Assembly: GCA_031310005.1 (NCBI GenBank) | Contig: CM062379.1 | Location: forward strand, 1,922,001 to 1,986,000 | Source of the DNA: Dactylellina haptotyla | Taxonomy: Eukaryota; Ascomycota; Orbiliomycetes; Orbiliales; Orbiliaceae | Direction of reading: 5' to 3' | Length of the DNA: 64,000 bases | Shown here: one piece after another, positions 53,753 to 64,000 of the stretch | Numbering within the stretch: the stretch's first letter is position 1 | How the letters are laid out: each line of letters opens with the position of its first letter | Translations under genes and position numbers: made by a program | Notes under the pieces: model-generated | Database searches by the model: none | Seen by the model: only the letters and a program-made list of their open reading frames with translations | What the model was told of the DNA's origin: nothing

Positions 53753-54511
53753 GGTTCAAATGACTTATGGCAGCAATGTAGAGAAGATACCAGGAAAACT
53801 CGCAAAACGGAACATCAAAACCAGGTACGAATGCAAGGTATTCCTCTACGATAAGGGGAGATGTACCTGAATATATTCAACCACTGGTTCTTTCGCTATT
53901 TGCGCCTCCAACCTCGACATCATTGTTGTGCGACCCGCCCAACCTCGCTGGTCAGCCAATATCGGCCGATGCGACCACCCAACCTTTAATGCCTTCCCTT
54001 GGCCACGGACTTTCGCAGGATGTTTCTAACGTTATTTCGTCCCGTCTCTCAGCCTCCGAGGGGGCCAAAAAAAGCCCCCCAGCCAGCCATTGTATTCTCC
54101 TTAGCTAGCTTGCCGCACCAGGATTTACGAGGATAGGACACTGCAGGAACGCTAATTCGATCCAGGTTTAGAAATCTTAAACCCGCCTCGGTTATGCACC
54201 TTTTGGTGGCATTTTCCAACATCTCGATATCAAAGCGGCATGGGATTCAAATTCAAATTTTCAAAACTAACATCCACAGAACGCCAGGTTCTCAACCCGC
54301 CAGACCATCATCCAACGACAAAGGCACCCAATGACGGCCTGTAAAAAAGGAGACGAAAAAAATGCAGTAAATATCCCCAGAGATAACAAAGGAAATAGAT
54401 CCCACGAATTTAGGGATTGAAGAAAAAAAATTGAAGATCGCTAAACAAAAATTCCATGTCTCTCGATTACAAAGTAAACTCGATAGGTAGCCCGCATCAA
54501 AGAAGAAATAT
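53753..54511. other. intergenic, no gene seen
   Basis: Contains the upstream region of the gene ending at 53752 and the 3' flank of the gene starting at 54512. Frames are short and without recognisable content. Confidence 0.5.
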
Positions 54512-56225
54512 CTAATCCTTCGGAATAACAACCCAATCCTCCTCCTCGCGAGTCTTCTGCGCATCCGAATACGATGGCAATCCTTTTTCTTCTCCATCGT
54601 CATTATTAAGTATAACAGCCTTGCCTTTGCCTTTATCCCTCGCGGATACCGGTTTCGGGCTAATCGGGGTAATAACCGTACTGATCTCCTCTTCATCTAC
54701 CGCCTTTGCCTTCCCTTTGCCTTTATTCTTAGCCGCTTCCGCATCCTCTTCTTCATCACCTGGAGCAGGTGTCTTCGGAGGCCCCAGCCCATCGTCTTCT
54801 CCTTCCTCCTGTCGCTTCTTCTGCTCTGCTTCGAGTTCAGACGCCCTCAGTCTTGCCTTAACAATACGGAGTTTGATATCCTCGGTATCCAATTTCGACG
54901 TTGACTCGATAATCTCCACGAGCTCATCCTGCTTCCACGCCCGCACCGCGATGTCCATGATCTGCTGGAGGAAATCGCTCCCGTTCTTCTTGTAGTCCAA
55001 GTACTCCGAGTCAGTATGGTCGAGCCCTTCGTAAACCTCCTCCAAACCTTCAAGCCCCACAGCGATCAATTTCGCGGCTTTGGCGTAGTTTTCAATCTTG
55101 ATCTCCTTCTTGCCGTAGTTGCGTTCCTTCCATTTGGCTTTGGTCATTGTGACCCGCGCGTGGTCGATCATCATCTGGTACCAGAGGGCCATGGTTTCCG
55201 TGTATTCGACTTTACCTTCCACGCCGTCTATTTCGTCGAGGGGCACGGTGGACGCCGTTGCTCCGGAGTTTTCAACACCAGCAGCAGCAGATTTATTATT
55301 GCCAAAGTAGCACATGGGGAGAAATTCCTCGAGCATTTCGACGGCGGCACCACGCTGCTTGACTTCCTCCCAGTCTATTAGCTCGCCGAGAACCTGGAAG
55401 GCGCGCTGGATCAGCCCCTCGGCCTTTTTAGCGTCGAGGATGCGGTCTCCGGCTTCGCTGACGTATTGGAGGGAGGTTAATGCGGTTGTGCGCAGGATGC
55501 GGGCCTCGAGGAGCTGGATCGGGGGTGGGAAGTGGACCTTTTGGCGGACATATTCGAGTTCGGCGAGGGCGCAGGAGCAGCGTTTCGAGGCGTCGTGGGA
55601 GTCGCGGGTGGAGTTTGAGAGGAGGGCGAAGTGGAGCTGGCGTTCGGCTTCACGAATCTTGCCGCGGATGAGTTCGAGGTAGAGGGGTGGGAGGGGTTTA
55701 TCTCCTACAATTTTTAATTATTTTTAATTTTGAATGTTAGTTGTGGCTTTTCTTTTTCACAGGAGATGATAAAAGTGGTGTGCATATGGGGTGATGGGGG
55801 AAGTAGGATTTATATGTGTTGTTAGGTAGGAGCTAGCTCCCCGCAATATTGGCGTGCGCAATGGAGGGGGGAATATATCGATAACGTGGAAAGAAATGGT
55901 TTGAAAACCCACCTTTGGGAGGTAGCTTGAGGGAATCGTACTGAGAGGGTCCGTCCTCATGGTACTCAAAGCTGCTGGTACGGCGCTTCTGCAGCGGCGG
56001 AGGCGGGTCATCGTCGTCATCGTGGTTGTTGGAGTTGCTGGACACGGCTTCGGAGGTGGTTGTTTGCTTAGCTTTGACGGTCGATGCGGACGAGGCAGCG
56101 GCAGCAGGGTAGCTGGGGACGGGGCCTCTCTGATATTCGGGCGCCTTGTCTTTGGGATCAGGGCCTCGCATGAGGGTCAGGCCGGGCTCGTCGATGCCCG
56201 GAGGGGGTTGGTCCGCGGGGTCCAT
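54512..56225 (-). CDS. acidic helical protein of unknown function
   Basis: Two minus-strand exons, 56225-55913 and 55704-54512, are joined across a 208-base intron with donor GTGGGT, giving 501 residues. The joint restores PPKG-DKPLPPLYLELIRGK. Residues 1-95 are Pro/Ser-rich with an Asp run (DDDDD). Residues 105-360 are almost entirely helical, with pairs such as EAERQLHFALLSNS, SLQYVSEAGDRILDAKKAEGLI, NYAKAAKLIAVGLEGLEEVYEG and ELVEIIESTSKLDTEDIKLRIVKARLR, resembling degenerate helical repeats. The C-terminal 130 residues are disordered, rich in Glu/Lys/Pro (KGKGKAKAVDEEE). I do not recognise a family. A helical-repeat adaptor is a reasonable guess. The long intron could hide a small exon. 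Confidence 0.6.
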
Positions 56226-57144
56226 CTTGTTCTTTCTGCCGCAGAGATGGGGGGTGGAAAGGGGAGGAGGGTTTGCAGGTTTGATGCGGTGTCGAGGTCG
56301 ACGGGGCAGCTAGCTGACTACGGATACAACCGGGTGGCCGGGTCCGTATTCGAACTGATAATCTAATGTCGACGGTATATGCAAACTGAGCGATGCGATG
56401 TAAAGACGGCGGGCGAGATGCTCATTTATAGCGGCAGCAGCAGCAGCAGGAGAATATCGAGTGATTGGCGGGACGGGAGAGCAGTAGGATCGGTGTGTCT
56501 GTGTCGCTCTTTAATATCGTCTTGTTATTATTAATCCCAAACGGCAGCCTTCGCAGGCAACACCAACTAACTCCCACCCAACTACCGTCGACCGTAGTTA
56601 CGTGGCTGCTATCGACTATCCTCCAGATCACCTAGCAACCTCCAAACTACCTCCACCTAACATTATATCCAACATATACACAATCATATATACAATCATA
56701 TATCTACGTAGCTACGTAAACATATCACCGGACACGGGCACCGAAGGGGACGGACCACACAAGGCCTGCAGGCTACGGCCGTGGCAGCGTGATAGGCTCG
56801 CTTGCCGGACATGGCGTCACACGGGCCCCTCTCGCACCAAGCTTGCTTAGCTGGGCTGCTCCATCCGAACCCTGCCTGGCTTCAATGCACAGCTCCCGTC
56901 ACAGGTACCCCGGCTGAATCTCGCCCGTAACTCGTACCTGGCCTGCAACGTAACATGATCGCTCGTCCGGTGTTATATATGTCTCCACCTCTCCCCGCTT
57001 CCTTTCTCTAGAATCCTTCGACCACCCAATCCGCTGGTACTACCGATATCTGGCTGCTCAGAATGGATAGCAGCACGTCCTCGACTCGTCCCTGAACCCC
57101 GTCTCGTCGTACCCTCCAGCTAGCCAGCTTAGCCCGCAACCACC
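56226..57144. promoter_or_regulatory. divergent intergenic region
   Basis: The acidic helical gene and the GPI-PLD gene are transcribed away from this 0.9 kb. It includes a CAG-type trinucleotide run near 56440 and repeated ACAATCATATAT units near 56680-56705. No coding sequence is seen. Confidence 0.45.
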
Positions 57145-60100
57145 ATGCCTGTCCCAGGCCCGAGCCGCATATCTTCGCTGATATGCACCTACCTTTCCCT
57201 CTCAATTGGCCTCTTCACACAGCCTTCCACCACCTGCGGAGTTTTGTACGTGGTTCTTACCTATCTATCTACCTATTTATTTACGTATCTTACCGTGCTG
57301 ATAATATACTGAACAGAACCCACAATGAGATACTCCGCCGCGCTCGCTCCCTCTACTCCATCGCCCCGGCTTCCTCCCCCAACGACAGCCCCTTCCAACT
57401 CCACCACGCCCACATAAACCGCATCCTCTCCCAGGAATCTACCCACCCGGCCGCCCAAGCAGGCGCCTTCTTCCCGGACTGGGGCTACGGCTGCTTCTCC
57501 AACGACGTCCCCTCCGAAGCCGCCCATTGGCCTCCCTTCATCGTCGCCGCCATCCGTTACTTCCACAAAACCTACGGGCCCCTCTATATCGCCCTCTCCC
57601 AGCCGCCCTCTCTAGACCGCCACGATGGCGGCGGGGACCAACAACCCGCGTACACGAAAAACACCCTCTGGCCGAACGGCACGCTCATGACCGACGACGA
57701 CCAATCCCACAAGGACAACCTCCTCACCTTCATCTTCTCCGTCTCCCTCCACGCCTCCTCGGACGCAACATGGCACTCCCTAAAAATGTACAACGGCTTC
57801 ATCCGCATGGTTGCCGGCCTCGACTTCGCCGCCTCCTACAACGACGCCCACTCCCTCGTCGACACAGGCGGTGACATCATCCTGGCCCACCGCCAGGACG
57901 GCATCCCCGACTCCAAAAACTGGGTCGAATCATCCTGGTGGATCCCCACAGCAGACATCCTCGCAATCTACGAAAGCATGGGCATCACCACCGTCAACCG
58001 CTTCTCGTTTAGCTTCTGCGTCGCCAGGGGGTTAGCCGCCATGCGTGCCGTGGTATCCGCAGGCGGCGGTCTCTACGATCGATACGTGGAGCAGAGTCCC
58101 GTGATGGTTGACTTTTTCGACGAGTACTACCTCGGCGGCATGGACGAGATGGCTGGCAACGCGGTCTGGTGCTGGCGAAACCTGACGGAGTGGATGTGGA
58201 CCGGTGCCGGCGGGGACGAGAGCGACGGGTGGGATCTATGCGATACCTTCAAGCTGATCAAGAGTCGGAACGGGGGTAAGATCGAGCCGCCGGATCCGCC
58301 GCTGTTGCCGTTCGGTGAACAGGGGAGCGAGGTTGAGAAGAAGGCGGTGTACACGCACCGCGGGGTCTACGCGCAACTGATACAGCAGGACGGGAACTTT
58401 GCGGGCCTGGTGGAGCGGTATATGGAGAATATCTACCAGGAGGAGAATGTGCGGCTCGGGTCCGTGCAGATGGCGGTACCGGATAATCTGCCGTATTTCG
58501 ACGATGAGGAGGTTCTGGGGACTGCTGCTGATACGATGGCCGATGATGGGGATAAATTCCGGGTTCCGCATCCGACGCCTTCGCCGTTCCCTGGGAGCTT
58601 TGGAGATCCTGTGTATTTGTCTACTGGGAAGGCGTTCTCGAAGTTCGGGTCGTATTTGAGTATTGGCAATCACGGGACGAAGCAGATTCTAGATGGGGTC
58701 ACGGTAGACGAAGCGCAGGCTGGGTCCGTGGAGCTTACGGCTTCCGCCTTCGTGGAGACGGAGGATCAGGACTACGTTGCCGGTGGGGCGGTGTATAGCA
58801 TCGATCTTAAGGAGGTGCTGAAATATCAACCCGTGCAGAGCGATTGGCGGACCTCGGAAGGAAGATTGGAGTTTGAGTTTTTCAAAGTCACGGGTAGATC
58901 GGAGTATCATCGGGTGCTGTTTCCAGCTGCCCGGACGCAGGTGCTCTGCCAGGCGAAGGCATCGTTGGGAAGCAAGGTCACGGTGCTTGAGATGGAGAAA
59001 CAGGATATTACGGGGCCGAACCATCCGAATGCGAGGTTTGGAGCGGCTACTACGCCTTTACGGCTTAAATCTGGAGTTTACAATGTTGTCACGGCGCCGG
59101 GGCCAAAGATCTTTAACGAATCTTCGCCACGGATCGGGTTCATTCCTGCCGGGTATCTGGATGTGTTTAAAGGCCCGCAGAGGATATTACGACTGTCATT
59201 CGAGGATCTACCGGGTGGCGATAGAGTTGGTGAACGGGAGTTCGGCAGTGTGATTCTAGCTGCTGATGTAGATGGCGATGGCGAGGAGGAGGTTATTCTG
59301 GGGATGCCGTTCGCTGATGGGAATAGGAGCGGATGCGGGGTGCAACTTGCGGAAGGAGAGGTGGCAGTGGTGAAGATGGGGTTGCTCGTTGACAATGCGC
59401 TCAACGGGTGCGATCAGGTCGTGGAGGGGGCGGTGGTGAGAGTTAATTTACCGGAGTGGGAGAAGAAGGGCGAGGCGTGTAATCAGAACACGTACGAGTG
59501 GTTTGGCAGGTCGCTGGTGTGGGCGGGGAAGAGTAAGATGCTCGGAATCGGAGCGCCCGGACGTGGCAAGATTTACTTTTGGAAATGGGATGAAGGTACG
59601 AATGGCATGAAGCACGATTTTACAATTTGGGGACCCGAGAAGGAAGGATTTGGGAGGTGGGGAGTGGAGAGTGGTGTTAGTCCTGGCGGGCACGAGTGGG
59701 TTGTCGTCGGGACGCCGAATGATGATCATCAGATTGGGTATTTGAGGGTGTTTAGAATTATAGACGGCGAAGGGGTGTTGGTTGCAAAGGTGAGGAGTAA
59801 AGAAGGGGAGAAGTATGGGAAGTTTGGGATGGTGCTGAGGGGGGTCGATAGCGAAGGCGGGCTGTGGGTTGGGAGTCCCTGGGCGGAGGGCGAGAAGGGA
59901 GCGGTTTGGTGGGTTGATATCGGTGCTATTGCGGACTTTGATGGGAATTGGAAGCACTCGAGGGTGAGGAATGTGAAGGAGCAGAGGCAGGCTGTTATCG
60001 GGGAAGGCATGGCGGATCTGGTGAGAGAGTTCACGACAAAGGCACTACTATCGGGGCCGGAAGAAAAGGTATGCATCCATAAATATCTTCACGTCATTGT

Positions 60101-60338
60101 ATTTGCACATGGTCAATATTTTGCTATTTTTCTTAAGAGCTAACAGCGGTTTTACTTTTCGCAGGCGCATTTTGGAGCATCACTAGCGGTGGTGGATATT
60201 AATGGCGACAGGAGGTCGGACTTGTTAGTGGGGATACCCTATTCCGGTGTGACAGCGGCGGACGAGAGTGCTAGGTTTCATGGCGCCGTGGCGGTTTTCG
60301 TCAGGACGGACGAGGCGCTTAGCATGGACGGGCCTTAG
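57145..60338 (+). CDS. GPI-specific phospholipase D homologue
   Basis: Three exons, 57145-57245, 57317-60068 and 60165-60338, give 1008 residues. Exon 1 encodes a signal peptide ending PSTTCGV, and the splice yields CGVLTHNEILRRA, matching the mature start of GPI-PLD. The zinc-dependent phospholipase domain (about 34-330) has ordered ligand segments: THNEILRRA, FFPDWGYGCF, AHWPPFIVAAIRYFH, VSLHASSDATWHSL, and DAHSLVDTGGDIIL. FG-GAP beta-propeller repeats follow in the second half (FGSVILAADVDGDGEEEVILGMPFA, YGKFGMVLRGV, and HFGASLAVVDINGDRRSDLLVG in the last exon). Family knowledge: such enzymes cleave the inositol phosphate bond of GPI anchors and release surface proteins. It is secreted or vacuolar by inference. 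The length is above the mammalian form (about 840). The start at 57145 is preferred over a later ATG because it supplies the signal peptide. Confidence 0.88.
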
Positions 60339-62221
60339 TTTTAGAATTTTCACATTGCATTGTTATTGTAGGCATTATTGTGTATTTTTTTTTGTATCGG
60401 CATCAGCAGCTACAGATGTTTACGGTAAAAGCCGCCCCGGGTTTTTTGGTTTATTTTGCGGCATATTGGGCATAGCAACATTGTAATGGTGTTTCGACGT
60501 TTTTTTCGCGCAGATGGTTGCTATAGACTGCGTTTCGAATTGTTGGTTGTTTTGGTACGTTGAGAATTTCCAGATTGGGCAATATCTCGAAACGGGATGC
60601 GCACGCACACGTCTGTGCATTCCACCAGTGAGCGATCGAAGATGCGATATCGCGATAAAGTCGCCTTCGGGAAGCGGGTCCTTTCTCTCTCGTTTGTTTA
60701 CGTGCATGCATTCTTCACATAAAACACCTACACATACACGGGTGAATGCATAAAATACGCAGACAGGGTGGAAGTGGAATTGTAAACAGTTTTATTACTC
60801 GATTTGGGGAGGGGGGGTAAAGTGGGCTGCCTGTGTGTGTAGACGGGAGGGAGGAGGAGGGGCATATGCATGCGAGAAGTAATGCCGTGCCCCGCGACCC
60901 TGCTTCTCGTTAGTTGTTATCAATGCAAGCGGCCGTCGGGCTTGTCGATAGGAATAATCGATTGCGAGCTATGGTATCACGATGTCTTAGAACCGTTGAA
61001 GAGGAGCGGCGGTTATGTTCGTCAACTCGCTACCCGTGGAAATGGTGTTTCAGTAGGAACCGAGTTTCAGCACGAATCTTCAGAGCGATAAGCCGGATCT
61101 GGGTATGTGATAACCTGGTAGACGCTGGGTATTTCTTTTCGTTCACACTATGCTAAATACAAAGAGACTAGAAGAGAACAGAAATAGATCCAAACTAAAG
61201 AAGGGGGGTGCCCAAAGAATGAATGTACAGAGAATGCCGGAAAACCAGACGAAAATATGGGACTATTTTCGAAGGAGCGCCGTTGGAGAGAGCGGGCTAG
61301 TGTTTACATTAATGCATTCCTTACCCTGTTCGTCGACGGTCTCAAAAGACGGGACGAAAAGTCGACAGAAAGACGGTCGACAGTGTCATTTGTTTATGTT
61401 TTGTGGCCCGTCATGGTGCATCCAGCCGGGGGGCAGAGGTGGGAATGCTCGTCACAGGGCCGGCCGTCGAATGGGATGCGCTGGCAGGTGCATAGTACCG
61501 ATACCGCCAGTCTCGCCTACCGCCTTCGACCGCAGACGTACCAGGACACGGGCACGCGTTATACGCTGCCTGATTGGCCGGCGGGGGGGTTCTTCGAGGG
61601 CCACTTTACACGGGCCTTGTAGTTGGATCCCTGCTGCCCCGTCCATCAGATTACCGGATCGGGAAATTGGCAAGAACAACAACAACAAAACGTAAACAAA
61701 AGCTGCGGAGGGAAGCTAAGCTGATCAGGTTAACCGGGCGGCCTCGTTAAATTAATCCCATCGCCAATGTCTTCTGTTCTGCGACACTCCCCTCCGTCCC
61801 CTTACCTTTTATTTTATTTTAATATCGCCCGCCGTCGCCGCCCCGTCTATCAGTCGACCGAGCAATCTTATCGTCGCTGCCTCCGTCGCCCAGGTCGCGC
61901 TCTTACCACTGCAACTACCAACATCGCCCAGTCTTTGTTGTGCTCGTACCCGAAACACATTATTCCTCCCTTCTTCTTCTCGCCAATCGCCCAGCCGGCC
62001 AGCCATCGCATCTCATCCAACCATCCTTTCATCCCCACGTCCCTTCGTCTCCCTCGCCTTCATCCAACCGGTAGCTTCGACGTGGGGGGTGCCTCTTTTA
62101 CCCGAAATATACTATTGTCGAACATTCAACAGCATAGGATACATCAAATGAAGTGCATTTGATACAATAGTCTTCTCCGTCAATTTCGTTACCATCAGAC
62201 CGCACACACACACACTCCAAT
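60339..62221. other. intergenic, leading into a pyrimidine-rich leader
   Basis: No gene is supported in 1.9 kb. From about 61.75 to 62.2 kb the sequence is C/T-rich, as expected for the promoter and 5' leader of the ubiquitin-conjugating gene. Frames of 60-181 codons are compositional and overlap on both strands. Confidence 0.45.
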
Positions 62222-63454
62222 ATGGTATGTCCTCCCTCTTATCTTTATATATATACATATATATACACATATGCATATATGTATCATCTTCCATATACAG
62301 TAGCTAACTTGGATGTGATATCACAGGCAAAGATATTTAGGCGTCTGGCGTCAGAGCACGCCGCCATCAACGCCTGCCCTCCCCCGGACTACATCGTCGT
62401 CGAATCCCCCCACGATGACCTCTTCATCCTCGACGTGACCCTCGTCGGCCCCGTCGGCACTCCCTACGAGTCGGGCGCCTTCCGTCTCTCAATAAAGTGT
62501 ACCGACACCTACCCAAGCTCTCCTCCCACCGCCAACTTCAAGACAAAGATATGGCATCCGAACGTCGACGAGAAGTCCGGTGAGGTCTGCGTCGACACCC
62601 TAAAAACCAGCTGGACGCCGACCACCAAGCTCCGAGACGTACTCGAGGTCATCAGGAGTCTGCTCATCCATCCCAATCCCTCGAGCGCCTTGAACTCCGA
62701 AGCTGGTCTCCTCGCTGAAGAAGACTACAAGGCCTTCTCCCGACAGGCCAAGCTCATGACCAAAATATACGCCTCCATCCCTACCGACCTCAAGAGCACT
62801 GTTAAGAACATGCGTCAGAAGGCCGACGAGGAAGGAAGAGCCGCCGCCGCCGGGCCCGCCGGGCCTGCCGCTCCTACGACCCCAGTTGCGAAGCATAGGA
62901 AGAACGCATCGTCCTCGTCGTCATTGCGAAGACCCGGTTCGTCTAGCTCCACTAAGCGCGCCGCTGACGACCACCCTTCCGCGCTCTCCATCCCCCCGAG
63001 GGATAGCACTTCCCACGCGGACAATGCTCTTCACACACCCACAAAGGAGCATATAAACAATCAAGCTACTCCATATACTTCAACCCCTCATTCCCATAAG
63101 TCTCATCACGCACCAAAGTCCTCCATTGACTCGACCAATCAGGGCAAGGAAAATACAAACACCGTCTTCTCGCCGTCCTCCACTGGCCGCCGCTCTCGAT
63201 CGTCTAGTCCACTCGGGAAACGCACCTTTGACGAAGCCAATGAGGAAGGTAGCTTGGAGACTGACATTCGCGGAGAGGTTGACAGGAGCATGTCTCCACC
63301 ACCCGCGAAACGACGAAGCGTTGAGATCGAGAGACCAGAGGCTCTCAAAGCTATGACGGAGAGACCAAAGAAAGTTCCCAGAAGCGTCGTCTACTCCAAA
63401 GGCATGGGCGCAAAAGCTAAGGGCATTGCACCAAAGGGCTTGAAGAGATTATAA
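62222..63454 (+). CDS. ube2s: UBE2S-like ubiquitin-conjugating enzyme
   Basis: Exon 1 contributes only the ATG at 62222-62224. A 102-base intron (GTATGT..CACAG, with GCTAAC as branch) precedes exon 2 (62327-63454), giving 376 residues. The UBC fold (3-152) has HPNV at 78-81 and the active cysteine C89 in GEVCVDTLK, followed by LLIHPNPSSALNSEAG, which is typical of UBE2S. A 220-residue Ser/Pro-rich tail ends in GLKRL, close to the LRRL end by which UBE2S docks on the anaphase-promoting complex. Lys-rich blocks and KEN at 275-277 lie in the tail, with SP sites nearby. UBE2S elongates K11-linked chains on APC/C substrates in mitosis. The tail is much longer than the human one (about 65). Another E2 class with a basic tail is the alternative. 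Confidence 0.8.
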   Translation: MVCPPSYLYIYTYIYTYAYMYHLPYTVANLDVISQAKIFRRLASEHAAINACPPPDYIVVESPHDDLFILDVTLVGPVGTPYESGAFRLSIKCTDTYPSSPPTANFKTKIWHPNVDEKSGEVCVDTLKTSWTPTTKLRDVLEVIRSLLIHPNPSSALNSEAGLLAEEDYKAFSRQAKLMTKIYASIPTDLKSTVKNMRQKADEEGRAAAAGPAGPAAPTTPVAKHRKNASSSSSLRRPGSSSSTKRAADDHPSALSIPPRDSTSHADNALHTPTKEHINNQATPYTSTPHSHKSHHAPKSSIDSTNQGKENTNTVFSPSSTGRRSRSSSPLGKRTFDEANEEGSLETDIRGEVDRSMSPPPAKRRSVEIERPEALKAMTERPKKVPRSVVYSKGMGAKAKGIAPKGLKRL

Positions 63455-63587
63455 CATCTTATTCGCCTGGAGTTTACTTTCCGCGCTCTCTCGAACTCTC
63501 TCTTTCAATTCTACAGATACCCTTTTCAACTTTCTAGCTACGAACTTTTAATGAAACCCTCAAGACTTCAAAACGAAATCGAGGGTA
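63455..63587. other. intergenic between convergent genes
   Basis: T/C-rich sequence after the UBE2S-like stop codon, shared with the 3' side of the leftward fragment. No feature recognised. Confidence 0.4.
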
Positions 63588-63956
63588 TTACATCTTTGTA
63601 TTCTTCTTTAATGCTTCCATCATCTTATTACCCCATTCCTCCCCCCCTGTTTCCCAAGCGTTACTCATGGTTCTGGCGAACGGATTGATTTTTACTCTTT
63701 TAGCTTTTTCTTTTCCTGACCCATCGGCGATACCCATTGGCGGCCTTTTTGGATTTGGTTCTTCCTTTCCTGTGTCTGCTGCATTTCTTCTCTCTTGAAC
63801 CGGGACATGCATTCGCACATTTTCAGAATTGGCATTCCCGACTTCTGGCTCTACGCCACCAAATTTTCTTACCTCTTTATTCTTTCTTTTTTCCTTCTCA
63901 GGCCCGAGGGCTATACAACTGTTCAACTGGGAACAATCTGAGACAATTTGCATCAA
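63588..63956 (-). CDS. probable 3' exon of a gene running off the right edge
   Basis: A minus-strand frame of about 120 codons ends at 63588. Its translation is charged and protein-like, ending WETGGEEWGNKMMEALKKN. It opens close to a CTCAG acceptor-like sequence near 63940, so it is more likely the last exon of a larger gene than a complete one. No family is recognised. Convergent with the UBE2S-like gene. Confidence 0.4.
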   Translation of the reverse strand: MMQIVSDCSQLNSCIALGPEKEKRKNKEVRKFGGVEPEVGNANSENVRMHVPVQERRNAADTGKEEPNPKRPPMGIADGSGKEKAKRVKINPFARTMSNAWETGGEEWGNKMMEALKKNTKM

Positions 63957-64000
63957 TGCAATAAACCGAATAGGTGCCTCTTACGTTCACCATAAATAAA

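Noticed and set aside
61150-61695. 181-codon plus-strand frame between the GPI-PLD and UBE2S-like genes
   Set aside because: Its composition is rich in Arg/Gly/Pro from GC-rich promoter DNA, and there are equally long frames in other phases.

Overview
The window is nuclear DNA from a filamentous ascomycete, most likely Pezizomycotina. Introns are short (about 50 to 140 bases) and mostly GT..AG. Genes lie singly on both strands with pyrimidine-rich leaders. Several families are typical of moulds: a CFEM-like surface protein, a hydrophobic-surface-binding protein, a Clr5-domain protein and spherulin 4. I cannot name the species. Seventeen protein genes are well supported, and the exons of nine genes were joined by hand from splice signals and reading phase. 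No tRNA, rRNA, CRISPR array or intact transposon was recognised.

Region by region. 1-1.85 kb is AT-rich with no gene. 1.85-10.7 kb holds an XRCC2-like recombination ATPase, divergent from a Som1-like twin CX9C mitochondrial protein, then a TPR/ankyrin protein and a membrane-anchored CFEM-like surface protein. 10.7-22.8 kb is a gene-poor, mostly AT-rich compartment whose only genes encode exported or surface proteins: an HsbA-like protein, a tandem eight-cysteine secreted protein and a membrane-anchored aspartic-peptidase-like protein. 22.8-27.9 kb returns to housekeeping with Dph6 (diphthamide synthesis), Dom34/Pelota (ribosome rescue) and a small protein with a PP1-docking-like motif. 28-30 kb has only coding-like fragments. 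30.1-33.9 kb is a large Clr5-domain protein.

34.5-49.2 kb is the most notable block: a spherulin 4/GH135 hydrolase (sph3-like), a UDP-glucose 4-epimerase (uge3-like) and a 2860-residue membrane protein ending in a PelF-like GT4 glycosyltransferase (gt4c/gtb3-like). Together these match three of the five genes of the Aspergillus galactosaminogalactan (GAG) exopolysaccharide cluster. The epimerase would supply UDP-Gal/UDP-GalNAc, the membrane GT4 would polymerise and export, and the hydrolase would trim the polymer. The deacetylase (agd3) and endo-galactosaminidase (ega3) partners are not in the window.

50-64 kb carries a Golgi pH regulator (GPHR), a two-TM protein with a possible globin-like domain, an acidic helical protein of unknown function, a GPI-specific phospholipase D homologue, a UBE2S-type ubiquitin-conjugating enzyme with an APC/C-style C-terminal tail and a KEN motif, and a probable exon fragment at the right edge.
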